DNA from: JAGWNR01 sp964565685
GTDB lineage: Bacteria > Patescibacteriota > Minisyncoccia > Phycocordibacterales > PALSA-1337
DNA length: 64,000 nt
NCBI GenBank assembly: GCA_964565685.1
Contig: CAZMFR010000002.1
Location: 1 to 64,000 of the forward strand
Direction: 5' to 3'
Below the pieces are notes generated by a model that saw nothing but the letters and a program-made list of their open reading frames with translations, did not search any database and was not told where the DNA came from. Position 1 is the first letter of the stretch. Each line of letters begins with the position of its first letter. Position numbers and translations under genes: made by a program. Positions 32,396 through 42,303 of this stretch are shown here, piece after piece.

Positions 32396-34411
32396 TTATT
32401 CCCCAGCTCTCATCATCTTTACAAAGACCTCCTGCGGGATATTGACCGAGCCGTGCTCTTTCAGGCGTTTGCGGCCTTCTTTTTGCTTTTCGCGGAGCTT
32501 CATCTTGCGGGTGATATCGCCGCCAGAGAGCGTGCCAGCGGCGTCTTTTTTCTTGCCGGAAACGGTGCGAGACGAGATGATCCGACCAAGGGCTTTTCCT
32601 TGAACCTTGAAGGTGAATAGCTCGCGTGGCAAGATATTGTATAATTTTTCGACGACTTCTTCGGCTTCCTGCTCGACGCGACGGCGAGATACGACGCGTG
32701 TAAAGGCGGCCACTGGCTCGTCAGCGACGAGAATATCCATGCGAACGACATCGGCCGGACGGCTATCTGTTACGTCATAGGAAATGGAGGCATAGCCGGA
32801 CGAAACGCTCTTTGCTTCATCGAAAAAATTCCTCATCAACTCGCGCAGAGGCATGCGCAAGGTCAACATGGTGCGATTGTCGCCGAAATTATCAGTAGCG
32901 ATCACCTCGCCTTCGTGATCATAAAGGAGCTTCATAATGCCGCCCAGATATGCCGGCGGAGTGATTATTTTCATCGTCACGATCGGCTCGACGACGGATT
33001 TTACTTCATTCTCATCTGGGAAAAGAGCTGGAGAATAGACTACGACGCTTTTGCCGTTCTTTAATTCGACGGTATAAGTGATAGAAGGGGTCGTAACGAC
33101 TAGGTTGAGGTTGAATTCACGATGCAGACGCTCGGTGATTATTTCCATATGCAACATGCCGAGAAAGCCGCATCTGTATCCCTTGCCCAGAGTGCCGGAT
33201 GCTTCTTCTTCATAGGTAAAGGAAGAATCGGAGAGACGAAGGCGCCCAAGGGCCTGGCGCAAGAGGGCGAGATCGTCCTGGGATTCCGGATAGACAGAAG
33301 CCCAGACGACAGGTCGCGGGCTCTGATAGCCGGGCAGAGCTGGCTGTGCATCCTTGATCGATGCGACTGTGTCTCCGACTGATGCGACTCCTGGCTCTTT
33401 TATTCCAGTCACGATGTAACCGATCTCACCGGCAGAAAGAGACTCCGTCGGCACGTTGTCGGGCGAAAAAATGCCGACCTCTAGCGCTTCGAACGTGCGA
33501 CCAGAGATTTTAAAGATGAGTTTGTCATGCCGATGCACGGCTCCCTGCATGACGCGCACATAGACGATGACTCCGGTGTGGTTGGAATATTGGAAGTCGA
33601 AGATGAGGGAGCGGAAAGAGCTTTGATCGCCACGCATTCCAGCAGGTAATATCTTTCTCGGGGTACGCAAATTTTCTGGGGAAAATTTGCTCAGTCCTAG
33701 AGCCAAGCTCTGCGGAGCCCCATCGAAAGATGCACTTGGCTCCATGCTTTTATTTTCAAGTTCCACATTCGGCGACGGCACTCTTCTTATTATCTCTTCC
33801 AACAAATGCTCGACCCCTTCGCCCGTCTTGCCGGAGACCTTGATCACATCCTCCGGTTTGCATCCGAGGAGCTGGCAGACTTCGTGTACGACCTCATCCG
33901 TGCGCGCTAGAGGCGAGTCGATCTTACTGACAGTAGGGATTATGGTCAGCCCAGCTTCCCTTGCCATATTCAACGTAGTCAGAGTCTGCGCTTGCACTCC
34001 TTGCGTAGCGTCGACTAGCAGGATAGAGCCCTCGACTGCCTTGAGCGCACGCGAGACTTCGTATGAAAAATCGATATGGCCGGGCGTGTCGATGAGGTTC
34101 AGGATATATTCTTGATTCGCCGCCTTTTCGCTGCGGTAAACATTTTCGCCTCCTTCCTCCGAAACTCGGCGAGAAAGGTTTCCTTCGCGAAGCAGCGGCG
34201 TTTTACCTGTATGCTTCCACTTCATCCTGACCGGCTGCATCTTGATCGTTATTCCCCTCTCGCGCTCGAGCTCCATGCTGTCGAGCACTTGCTCCTGCAT
34301 CTTGCGTTTCTCGATGGTACCAGTCAATTCCAAAAGACGATCGGCAAGGGTGCTCTTGCCGTGGTCGATGTGGGCAATGATAGAAAAATTGCGTATATGA
34401 GCGGAATCCAT
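32396..34411 (-). CDS. lepA: Elongation factor 4 (LepA) with two extra inserts
   Basis: 671 residues against a usual ~600. Ribosomal GTPase promoting back-translocation or 30S maturation. GTPase motifs AHIDHGKST (13-21), DTPGH and SKIDSP are intact; the C-terminal LepA domain ends in KMMRAGE. Insert one (~65-95, PLLREGNLSRRVSEEGGENV) lies in the G domain between switch I and DTPGH. Insert two (~222-260) lies between the G domain and domain II and is encoded by the 114-bp palindromic element at 33634-33747. Both are in frame, so the protein is probably functional. Confidence 0.94.
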   Translation of the reverse strand: MDSAHIRNFSIIAHIDHGKSTLADRLLELTGTIEKRKMQEQVLDSMELERERGITIKMQPVRMKWKHTGKTPLLREGNLSRRVSEEGGENVYRSEKAANQEYILNLIDTPGHIDFSYEVSRALKAVEGSILLVDATQGVQAQTLTTLNMAREAGLTIIPTVSKIDSPLARTDEVVHEVCQLLGCKPEDVIKVSGKTGEGVEHLLEEIIRRVPSPNVELENKSMEPSASFDGAPQSLALGLSKFSPENLRTPRKILPAGMRGDQSSFRSLIFDFQYSNHTGVIVYVRVMQGAVHRHDKLIFKISGRTFEALEVGIFSPDNVPTESLSAGEIGYIVTGIKEPGVASVGDTVASIKDAQPALPGYQSPRPVVWASVYPESQDDLALLRQALGRLRLSDSSFTYEEEASGTLGKGYRCGFLGMLHMEIITERLHREFNLNLVVTTPSITYTVELKNGKSVVVYSPALFPDENEVKSVVEPIVTMKIITPPAYLGGIMKLLYDHEGEVIATDNFGDNRTMLTLRMPLRELMRNFFDEAKSVSSGYASISYDVTDSRPADVVRMDILVADEPVAAFTRVVSRRRVEQEAEEVVEKLYNILPRELFTFKVQGKALGRIISSRTVSGKKKDAAGTLSGGDITRKMKLREKQKEGRKRLKEHGSVNIPQEVFVKMMRAGE
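33634..33747. repeat. 114-bp palindromic element inside lepA
   Basis: Same element as 12697-12810 in rsmH, here in the opposite orientation relative to the gene. Shared blocks include CGGGGTACGCAAATTTTC and CTGCGGAGCCCC with CGAAAGAT. Length 114 bp, a multiple of three. Confidence 0.8.
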
Positions 34412-34484
34412 GAATATACGCGTATATTATCAGAAAAAGCCGAAAAAAGCAGGTTTCGCTTGATGGAAAAGAGTCTTTTCCCGA

Positions 34485-35057
34485 CTATGACAAAGCTGGG
34501 TTATTTTCCTCTGCTGTGCTTTGTTTGAATTCCTCTATGTCTTTCCTCACTTGCTCATATTCCGGCAATTCAGAGAGCTTTGATACCCCTAGATGGGACA
34601 AGAGATCAAGCGTCGTTTTATACAGATAGCTTCTGGCGTCTTTTGGATTATCGACTCTCTCGACCAGACCGCGTATGAGGAGCGCCCTTAGGATGAATTG
34701 TGAATTGACGCCGCGTATATAGTCGATATCGGCTCTTGAAATCGGCCCTTGATAAAGGACGACCGAGAGAGTCTCTAATCCGGCTTTGCCGAGGTCACGA
34801 GTCAATTCATCCTTGGTAAGCTGTTCAATCAAAGGCGATAATTCTTTGGCGGTACCGAGCATGACTTCGCCATCAGCGTCATCTATACCACCGGTTTGGA
34901 CAAGAGTCACTCCTCTGCCAGCCAAGTTTTTTTCGAGCTCGATCAGACCGGCCTTTGCTTCTTCTATTCTCACATCCAAAAGAGATGCGAGCTTTTTGAT
35001 GCTTATCGGCTCGGCTTTCCAAAACAATATCGCTTCGATTTTTGTGCTTATGTTCAT
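34485..35057 (-). CDS. scpB: Segregation and condensation protein B
   Basis: 190 residues from MNISTKIEAILFW. Winged-helix partner of ScpA in the SMC condensin complex. Typical N-terminal IEAILFWKAEPISIKKLASLL and RADIDYIRGVNSQFILRALLIRGLVE (seen in parts, ~95-120). A variable acidic tail ends the protein. scpA follows upstream in the same direction; smc is not in the window. Confidence 0.9.
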   Translation of the reverse strand: MNISTKIEAILFWKAEPISIKKLASLLDVRIEEAKAGLIELEKNLAGRGVTLVQTGGIDDADGEVMLGTAKELSPLIEQLTKDELTRDLGKAGLETLSVVLYQGPISRADIDYIRGVNSQFILRALLIRGLVERVDNPKDARSYLYKTTLDLLSHLGVSKLSELPEYEQVRKDIEEFKQSTAEENNPALS

Positions 35058-35152
35058 GACATCTATTATAATCAAAAAAAGCTTTTTTTGAAACAGATCA
35101 TGAACGGCTTTTTCAGAATCGATCTCTAATATTGCATTACGGAGTTTGAATT

Positions 35153-35175
35153 ATTGGATTCAGATCGAATCCAAT
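35153..35175. promoter_or_regulatory. Hairpin between scpA and scpB
   Basis: Perfect inverted repeat ATTGGATTC-N5-GAATCCAAT, 16 bases after the scpA stop, without a T-run. Possibly an RNA processing or stability hairpin. Confidence 0.4.
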
Positions 35176-35190
35176 ATTGTTGTAGCGCAA

Positions 35191-35910
35191 CTAATACCTC
35201 GGCACGCCAACCTCCTTTGTCTCTATCTGTATATCGCCAAAGCTGGAATCCTGAGTGACGTTGACTATTCCCTGCTTGACCAATTCGAGCATGGCCAGAA
35301 AGCTGACGATAAAATTGAGCCGATCCCCTTTGTGCTCGCCCGCGAAATCTTTGAAGCTCATCTTTAGCTGTTTCTGTATGCGCACCGTCAAATTTCCGAT
35401 CATATCCTCTAGCGAGATGACTTTACGCACCGTCACTTCCGGTAGCTTCTCTTTTTTTGGCAGGCGCTTTATCAAGTCCTGGAGGGACAACAATGCTTTT
35501 TGTAAAGTGAATTCTGGAGAAGGGACAAAGACCGGCTCTATTTTTCTGGCTTGTTGAGGAAATATCATTTTGTCGCCAAATAGCTCGGCGACGAATCTGC
35601 TCGCCTCCTTGATCCTCTTGTATATCTTTAATCTTGTTTCGAGATCATGGATATCGCCTTGTTCTTCTTCTGTCAAGCTGAGTTGCGGCAATAGCGAGCG
35701 TGATTTTATGAGAAGCAAGGTCGAAGCGATCAAAATAAAATGCGCCGATTCGCCCATCGGCAGATTCTCGTACTGCTTTATGTGCTCGATAAAATCATCG
35801 GTCACCTTCGCCAGCGACAGATCATTTATGAAAAATTTCCTCTTTTCTATTAGATCGAGTAGGAGGTCGAGAGGGCCTTCGAAATCTTTTGTTTTGATGG
35901 TGAAGGACAT
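35191..35910 (-). CDS. scpA: Segregation and condensation protein A
   Basis: 239 residues from MSFTIKTKDFEGPLDLLLDL, the canonical ScpA beginning. Kleisin bridging the SMC heads. HFILIASTLLLIKSRSLLPQ (~65-84) and the C-terminal winged helix with VSFLAMLELVKQGIVNVTQD are visible. The ORF opens at 35940, overlapping trpS, but this start fits the family. Confidence 0.92.
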   Translation of the reverse strand: MSFTIKTKDFEGPLDLLLDLIEKRKFFINDLSLAKVTDDFIEHIKQYENLPMGESAHFILIASTLLLIKSRSLLPQLSLTEEEQGDIHDLETRLKIYKRIKEASRFVAELFGDKMIFPQQARKIEPVFVPSPEFTLQKALLSLQDLIKRLPKKEKLPEVTVRKVISLEDMIGNLTVRIQKQLKMSFKDFAGEHKGDRLNFIVSFLAMLELVKQGIVNVTQDSSFGDIQIETKEVGVPRY

Positions 35911-35929
35911 AAATAGATTGAAATACGGA

Positions 35930-36910
35930 TCAGATAACACCGACGGCTTTCTTTACTTCTTCGAGCTTCTTGCTGGCGATCTTATCGGCGGCCTTAGCCC
36001 CTTTTTCCAAAATCTTCATGACTTTCTTCGGATCTTTCGCAAGCTTGGCGCGGCGCAGGCGCATTGGCTTGATGAAAGCGTCTATGTCCTCGATCAGAGC
36101 TTCTTTCAGTGCCTTATATTTGCCTTTATTGGCATCGTAGAGAGGTTTGAGCTCGGCTTCGGTCTTGAAGAGTTTATGAATGGCATAGACATTCGTCGGA
36201 ATGCCGCCAACCTCAGGACCACCTGAATCGGTGACGATAGACATAACGGCTTTTTGGATCTCTTCGCGCGAAGCAAAGAGCGGGATAGTGTTGTCATAGC
36301 TCTTGGACATCTTGCGGCCGTCGATGCCTGGAACGACGGCAACGCTTTCTAATATCATCGGCTCTGGCAATTTGAAAGTTCCCGCGCCATCAGGTCTGGT
36401 CTTGAAAGTAAAGTTGAACTTCTGCGCTATGTCGCGAGCATATTCCACATGCTGTTTTTGATCGGCACCGACAGGAACGACATCGGTGTCGTAAAGCAAG
36501 ATATCCGCGGCCATGAGCACCGGATAATTGAATGTGCCGACATTGATCTCTTTGTTCTTCGCCTCGGCGTCCTTGTAGGCGTGGGCGCGCATGAGGTAAG
36601 GCATGGTCACGATAGTATCGAAGATCCATGCGAGCTCGGTATGAGCGGAAACGTCAGACTGCTTGAAGAGAATCGATTTCTTTGGATCAAGCCCAATAGC
36701 TAGATAATCAATAGCAAGTTCAAGCGTCAGTTGCTTCATCTCTTCTTTGCTTTGGATCAAGTTCAATGCGTGGTAATCAGCCAAAAATAGCCGACAATCA
36801 TAATCGCCGCTATTCTGCAAGTCCACGAATTGCTTCATGGCGCCGAAATAGTTGCCTATATGCGCTGTGCCAGTCGGTTTGACGCCTGATAGGAGAATTT
36901 TTTTAGACAT
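35930..36910 (-). CDS. trpS: Tryptophanyl-tRNA synthetase
   Basis: 326 residues, normal length. Class I synthetase with the HIGH motif as HIGNYFG (~17) and KMSKS in GRKMSKSYDN (~200). GVKPTGTAHIGN is the usual start region. It is upstream of scpA in the same direction with 19 bases between, likely one operon trpS-scpA-scpB. Confidence 0.95.
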   Translation of the reverse strand: MSKKILLSGVKPTGTAHIGNYFGAMKQFVDLQNSGDYDCRLFLADYHALNLIQSKEEMKQLTLELAIDYLAIGLDPKKSILFKQSDVSAHTELAWIFDTIVTMPYLMRAHAYKDAEAKNKEINVGTFNYPVLMAADILLYDTDVVPVGADQKQHVEYARDIAQKFNFTFKTRPDGAGTFKLPEPMILESVAVVPGIDGRKMSKSYDNTIPLFASREEIQKAVMSIVTDSGGPEVGGIPTNVYAIHKLFKTEAELKPLYDANKGKYKALKEALIEDIDAFIKPMRLRRAKLAKDPKKVMKILEKGAKAADKIASKKLEEVKKAVGVI

Positions 36911-36989
36911 AGCTCCATTCTAGCAGGAATATCTATTCCCTGCCAAATTTGATTTTTAGTCGCAATTTTCCGCAACAACACTGGCACGT

Positions 36990-39900
36990 TTAGTGCGTGG
37001 ATATATACTCTCTCGTGATCGGCCCAAAATATCCGGTAGCCGATATACCATTGGCCTTTTGGAACTCGATCAAGGCCTGTTTAGTCATTGGACCAAAAAG
37101 AGTCGTCTCGTTGTACGGAGAACCGGGACCAGATGATGCTATGATAAAGCCATGCGCATTCAAATACATTTGAAGAGCTTGAACGTCTGTTCCAGTAGAG
37201 CCCAAAGTCAGATTTCTGGTAAAAGCCGATGAAGAGGTCGCGACTGGTTTGTTTGTCGAAGCCAGGTTTTCAGTAGAAGAAGCAGTGCCGAGAACATTCG
37301 TCTGCTGGACATTTGGACAAGATAACGTCGCGCGGTCAGTATTCAATGCCTCCATGGTCAAAGGGCCGACAAAACCGGTCGCCGATATCTTGTGAGCTGT
37401 TTGATATGAAATGACTGATCGTTTCGTCACTTGTCCAAAATATCCTGTCGGAGAAGCAGTGAAGAAATCTAGGTCAGAGAGGAGCTCCTGCAGAGCGAGC
37501 ACATCAGAGCCGCTCATATTCAAGGAAAGATCACCATCAAATGGGCCAGGAATATTTTGGCAAGCGCGCGTCGATGATGCCAAAGCAGAATTCACCACAC
37601 AGGCAAATCCGACTGGACAATTAGCCACTCCCACCAAGGTCGAAGATGCGATTGAAGGCGCCGTGTATGAACTGCCGCCTCCTCCACCACCACCACCGCC
37701 GCCGCCAGAATATATCACTGGAGCTCCTCCTCCAGAAGAAGAATCATTGCTAGATGAAGATGGGCAAGCGCTTGTCACAAAGCTCGAATCCCCGGTCGTC
37801 GTCGTTCCGGCCGAGTTGATTGCATATGCGGCATAGTGATAGGTGGTTCCGCATGATAGAGATGAGAGCGTGGTCGAGAATGCTCCTACTCCGAATGTAC
37901 CTATCTCCTTGGTAGTCGTACCATATGCCGAAGTCGTGCCCCAAACAAATCCCCTAACAGTAGATGATGCGTTGCCGCTATCGGTTATATTAGCATTTAA
38001 TGTGGCGGTTGAAGAAGAAATCGAAGTCGGAGTCGAGGTGGATACGATTGGAGGATTGGTTATAACGAGCGTACATGAGCCAGTAACAAAGCTCGAATCC
38101 CCGGTCGTCGTCGTTCCGGCCGAGTTGATTGCATATGCGGCATAGTGATAGGTGGTTCCGCATGATAGAGATGAGAGCGTGGTCGAGAATGACCCTACTC
38201 CGAATGTCCCAATTTCTGTGGTTGTAGCTCCATACGTTGAAGTATTACCCCAGAAAAAGCCACGGGCAGTGGATGATGCGTTGCCTTCAGTGGCAATAGA
38301 GGCATTCAATGTAGCAGAAGTTTGAGTTATTGAAGTCGGGGTGGAAGTGGAGATAGTGGGAGGAACGACAGATTTAGAAGTCGTAGTCGAATTATCATCT
38401 GTATAGCTCGTCATCGGCAGTCCAAATGTATATTTTAGGATATTGCCGCTATCATCAGCCCCGGTAATTTGGATCACAGTGCTCGTACCTGTAGAGATGA
38501 TGCTTCCAGCCGGTATATCTGCAACATATGCCGATGATGAAGCATTCAAGGATATAGACGAGAAGTTTACTCCGTCAGTCGATATGCTTGCCGTGGTGGT
38601 AGCCAAAGTTCCACCTACAGGATCAAGCTTGTAGACGATCTGATTATCTACTGCCGGATTGAATACCTCGCTCCTCTGTCCGTTACTGTAGAGATACAGC
38701 TGTTCTATAGAAGGCGGATTTGGATCGGAAAGCGTAGTATCGAAATCGGCCTCTACATTACTAGTCAACGGATATCCATCATCTTCATATGAACCGGTCA
38801 GATAGAACTTGGTCGGACCGGGAGTCGTCAAACTGATGGATGGCAAAGAAGTGCCGCAACATTGAGTAGCATATATCTGCAGATATGCCGGCATCGTCCC
38901 GGAAGCCACTGACAGGCCATTTTGAGTGACGTTATATGGTAGCGCGTTATATTGACCGATACTGTAATCTTGTCGAAGGAACAGAGCATTTTCCACGCCG
39001 GAATACAAAGACAAATCGACGCTGTTGCTTTGATTGGAGAATTTACCGAACCATACAGATGGACCTAATCCGTCATATACGGCATTTCCAGCTATCGGAA
39101 ATTGAACGCTATGCTGATCTATCAACCTCTGGCCATTCGTATTGAAATATGGGTACAAGAATACTGAATTGCAGGCAATATGAGCATCATCAGTACAACC
39201 GGCTAGAGTATAGTTCGTCATGTGCATAAAATACTCTCCGTCAGGGAACGTCGAATACAAAGTCTGCACAGTAGGTATATTCACGGAAGGCCCGACTACT
39301 CCCCAACAGGAACCGCCAGACGGATAACACGCATACAATATAGGCACAGTCTGACCGACGAAATTCGCGTCGGTATGTATATCCGTGCGCTTAGGTATGA
39401 CGTTAGAGTAGTCATATGTAAGGTCTCCGGATAGTCCATTGAAGCTACCGGAATAATAATACATCTTCGGCGACGTCACTGTCGGCGTAAAGAAAATATC
39501 CTGATGCTCGAAATTGTTGCTGAAGTCGGAATAATAGTTGATCTCCGTGCTCGTACCCTGGACAAAAAAAGTGTAAACCGTTCCCTGACTATGGAGATCT
39601 TCTGTATTGAAATGATAGGTATCTGTGCTTATCGGATTGCCAGACTCGTCCACGGCTTTCAAGCTTACCTTGTGGGAAGCATCGGCCCAGCTCTCGACGA
39701 CGGTAGTCTCTCCGGAAGATAGGTCAATGCCTTCTTTCAAGACAGAAGCGTAATGACAAGAACCGTCGGAGGAGTTGCCGCAGCTGTTCATTGCCAACAC
39801 ATCGTACGGTCCGGCAGTGTTGACATAAAATGTATACGAATCGCTCGTCGCTGTGACCAAATATTGCTCGCCGACCCAGCTATTCACCCAGAGAATAGTA

Positions 39901-42251
39901 TTATTAAGGCCTTGCGGACTATCATTGTTCTCTATCGTCATCAGATAGAATTTTTCAAATGTGGTGCCGATTGACAGCGAATTCACCGCATCGCTGAAAA
40001 CGAGAGTGCTCGCGTTGTTGATGCCGTTAGACACGCTGGCATTCGTAACCGATATATACGTCGGCACTATTTCCGATCCTCCGGCCGGAATGACGACACT
40101 GCTAGATGCCGTCAGAGATATGCCGTCTGTGGTGACGCCCGGAGCTATATCGATAGTTTGGCTTGAGTCGGTACGCAGATTGGTTATGGTGACGCTGGAC
40201 GAGCTCGCCCAAGACGTAAGAGATGGATTATCAAAACCATAGCTGATAGGAGACGGAGACACTGATATGGTCGGAGCGACAGTGAAGAACATCGGTATGA
40301 ATCCTTCCGTGACTCCTCCTGAACTCAAAGTGATTTCCCCGCTATAAGTCCCGGCTGGCACGATATCATTGTCTACGACCACATCCACGACCAAAGTATC
40401 GGTAGAATTCCCGGAGACATCGAGCGAGGTCTTGTGCAGAGTCACGATGATACCAGATATGTTGAAAGAGGAACTAGCGTTGAGCGTGCTGAACCCTTGC
40501 CCAGCCGCTGAAACGACGAACGTCTGCGTTGAAGTGCTATATCTGGAAGTCGGATCTGTCGTAGCGCTCCAAAGACTAGGGTTCGCCGATATATGTGGGC
40601 TAAGGGGTATAGCAGCGGATACGTTTACTAGACCGGCCCCCTGGGCGTCTCGGCTCGCTCCTAAATTAGTAGCGGTGTTTTTGAGAAGCTGTTTGACTTG
40701 TGCTGGAGTAGACCCAGGATATGCTTGCAAGACCAGAGCCGCCGCACCGGATACTTGCGGAGTAGCCATGGACGTCCCAGAGAGAAGTATATGGTCGCCA
40801 TCAACGCAATTAGAAGCGGTGAATTTTGATTCGCTTGCCTCTGTACCGCAGATATCTACTCCTGGCGCAGAGATGTCTGGTTTTGATAGGTCAACTCCGT
40901 TCCAAACCAATGGACCTTCCGAGCTAAATGATGCTATAGGACCCACGCAATATCCGGAAGCTCCATAATCCGCACTGATCTGGGAAGACATACATGACGC
41001 GGCTACAGTGATGGCTGTACGAGCAGTACCAGGACTATCAATAGTACCTGCATCCGGACCATCGTTGCCCGCCGCCACGACGACAACAACACCGGCGGCA
41101 GTAGCATTGTCCACTGCTAAACTAATGGCATCATCCGGATCACCAGGACCGCCAAAACTCAGATTGGCGACATTGGCATGATCACTGGTATTGCCGTCCT
41201 GGTTTGGATCGGCGGCATAGCCGAGCGCCTCTATGATAGCGGAATACGGGCAATTGCCATTAGAATCGCATGCTTTGTACGAAAGTATATCGGCGTCTGG
41301 GGCTACTCCATTTACTGTGCCTTTGCCGGCAGCTATCGATGCCACGTGAGTGCCATGTCCGTAATCATCCATAGTGTTGGCATTATTTGATATGAAATTG
41401 TATCCTCCTATGACCTTACATCCTGCACCAAAACATCCGCCGAGATCCGGCTGGGTATAATCCACTCCGGTATCTATGATAGCGATATCCTCTCCTTTAC
41501 CGGTGATGGAATTGCTATTACCATCGACGAGCGACCACACTGCCGGCACGTTCATGGCCGCATTAGAGGCGTCGTCAAAGACATGGGCAGTGCCATCCAG
41601 CTCTACTCTTTTGACGTTAGGATCATTTTCTAGAGCTTTGAGCCCGGCCCGATCTATAGTTCCGGCAACACCATTGATGATGTCGAGGTCCCTAGTCAGG
41701 CGGCTCGCCTTTGGTAAGATTCCAGCGACCTGAGCCCTTGTCGAAGCAAACCTTTGGCGCCTCGTTGATATGGCTGATACGCTATTAGAATTAGGAACTG
41801 AGTTCGACGTATAGGTCTGCGACGATGTGGCGAATTCTATGATCACTGGAATAGAGCTCGTGCTTTCATCGAAATGTTCGGTTACATCGCTATCCGCTAT
41901 GTTGGCGGCATCGCCGGTCGAACTTGCAACTTGGCCGGAAACAGAATATGTCTGTATGTCGGAGCCGGTACCGACATATGTCGTCTCACCGGCACGGCTC
42001 TCTATAACGGTTCTTGGGCCGGAACCATGGAAAGTCATTCTCGTTCCGTCTATGAGCATCGATGATACCGTACCATCGTTTACGACATTGGGACTTATGA
42101 CAGCGATATTGTCTGGCGCCAGCACTTGCATGCCATTGGCGGCCGCCGTAGCTTCAGGAGAAGCAGAAATAACCGACGCCGAGACGAAATGCCATGGAAA
42201 TATAATCGAGATCAACCATGCGGACAAATAGAAGACGGCATTCTTTTTCAC
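36990..42251 (-). CDS. Large secreted subtilisin-like protease with peptidoglycan-binding repeats
   Basis: 1753 residues. Signal peptide (~1-25), propeptide-like region (~130-220), S8 catalytic domain with Asp in AIIDTGVDYTQ (~260), His in GHGTHVAS (~300) and Ser in SGTSMATPQVSG (~493). Then ~800 residues of beta-rich domains, two near-identical Fn3-like repeats (~1360-1560), a Gly-rich linker and two PG_binding_1 domains (GSDVLALQELL, GTDVQALQMYL) at the C-terminus. It likely sits in or crosses the wall. All three catalytic residues are present. It is last in a three-gene secreted-protein cluster. Confidence 0.88.
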   Translation of the reverse strand: MKKNAVFYLSAWLISIIFPWHFVSASVISASPEATAAANGMQVLAPDNIAVISPNVVNDGTVSSMLIDGTRMTFHGSGPRTVIESRAGETTYVGTGSDIQTYSVSGQVASSTGDAANIADSDVTEHFDESTSSIPVIIEFATSSQTYTSNSVPNSNSVSAISTRRQRFASTRAQVAGILPKASRLTRDLDIINGVAGTIDRAGLKALENDPNVKRVELDGTAHVFDDASNAAMNVPAVWSLVDGNSNSITGKGEDIAIIDTGVDYTQPDLGGCFGAGCKVIGGYNFISNNANTMDDYGHGTHVASIAAGKGTVNGVAPDADILSYKACDSNGNCPYSAIIEALGYAADPNQDGNTSDHANVANLSFGGPGDPDDAISLAVDNATAAGVVVVVAAGNDGPDAGTIDSPGTARTAITVAASCMSSQISADYGASGYCVGPIASFSSEGPLVWNGVDLSKPDISAPGVDICGTEASESKFTASNCVDGDHILLSGTSMATPQVSGAAALVLQAYPGSTPAQVKQLLKNTATNLGASRDAQGAGLVNVSAAIPLSPHISANPSLWSATTDPTSRYSTSTQTFVVSAAGQGFSTLNASSSFNISGIIVTLHKTSLDVSGNSTDTLVVDVVVDNDIVPAGTYSGEITLSSGGVTEGFIPMFFTVAPTISVSPSPISYGFDNPSLTSWASSSSVTITNLRTDSSQTIDIAPGVTTDGISLTASSSVVIPAGGSEIVPTYISVTNASVSNGINNASTLVFSDAVNSLSIGTTFEKFYLMTIENNDSPQGLNNTILWVNSWVGEQYLVTATSDSYTFYVNTAGPYDVLAMNSCGNSSDGSCHYASVLKEGIDLSSGETTVVESWADASHKVSLKAVDESGNPISTDTYHFNTEDLHSQGTVYTFFVQGTSTEINYYSDFSNNFEHQDIFFTPTVTSPKMYYYSGSFNGLSGDLTYDYSNVIPKRTDIHTDANFVGQTVPILYACYPSGGSCWGVVGPSVNIPTVQTLYSTFPDGEYFMHMTNYTLAGCTDDAHIACNSVFLYPYFNTNGQRLIDQHSVQFPIAGNAVYDGLGPSVWFGKFSNQSNSVDLSLYSGVENALFLRQDYSIGQYNALPYNVTQNGLSVASGTMPAYLQIYATQCCGTSLPSISLTTPGPTKFYLTGSYEDDGYPLTSNVEADFDTTLSDPNPPSIEQLYLYSNGQRSEVFNPAVDNQIVYKLDPVGGTLATTTASISTDGVNFSSISLNASSSAYVADIPAGSIISTGTSTVIQITGADDSGNILKYTFGLPMTSYTDDNSTTTSKSVVPPTISTSTPTSITQTSATLNASIATEGNASSTARGFFWGNTSTYGATTTEIGTFGVGSFSTTLSSLSCGTTYHYAAYAINSAGTTTTGDSSFVTGSCTLVITNPPIVSTSTPTSISSSTATLNANITDSGNASSTVRGFVWGTTSAYGTTTKEIGTFGVGAFSTTLSSLSCGTTYHYAAYAINSAGTTTTGDSSFVTSACPSSSSNDSSSGGGAPVIYSGGGGGGGGGGGSSYTAPSIASSTLVGVANCPVGFACVVNSALASSTRACQNIPGPFDGDLSLNMSGSDVLALQELLSDLDFFTASPTGYFGQVTKRSVISYQTAHKISATGFVGPLTMEALNTDRATLSCPNVQQTNVLGTASSTENLASTNKPVATSSSAFTRNLTLGSTGTDVQALQMYLNAHGFIIASSGPGSPYNETTLFGPMTKQALIEFQKANGISATGYFGPITREYISTH
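37775..38190. repeat. Intragenic direct repeat in the subtilase gene
   Basis: About 105 bp from 37778 (containing GAATCCCCGGTCGTCGTC) recurs nearly unchanged from 38083, 305 bp apart. It encodes the end of each of two Fn3-like domains and suggests recent domain duplication or gene conversion. Confidence 0.85.
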
Positions 42252-42303
42252 GATTATTATACTTTATATTATTTTTTAAATTCAGACAACCGTTCCACCA
42301 TCT

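Noticed and set aside
37411..37836. Rightward ORF with a poly-Pro run antisense to the subtilase gene
   Set aside because: The poly-Pro run is the antisense of the Gly-rich linker; the leftward frame has clear domains through this region.
38995..42231. Several rightward ORFs of 60-200 codons across the subtilase gene
   Set aside because: All are antisense to a continuous gene with signal peptide, catalytic triad and repeat domains; none shows a recognisable domain.
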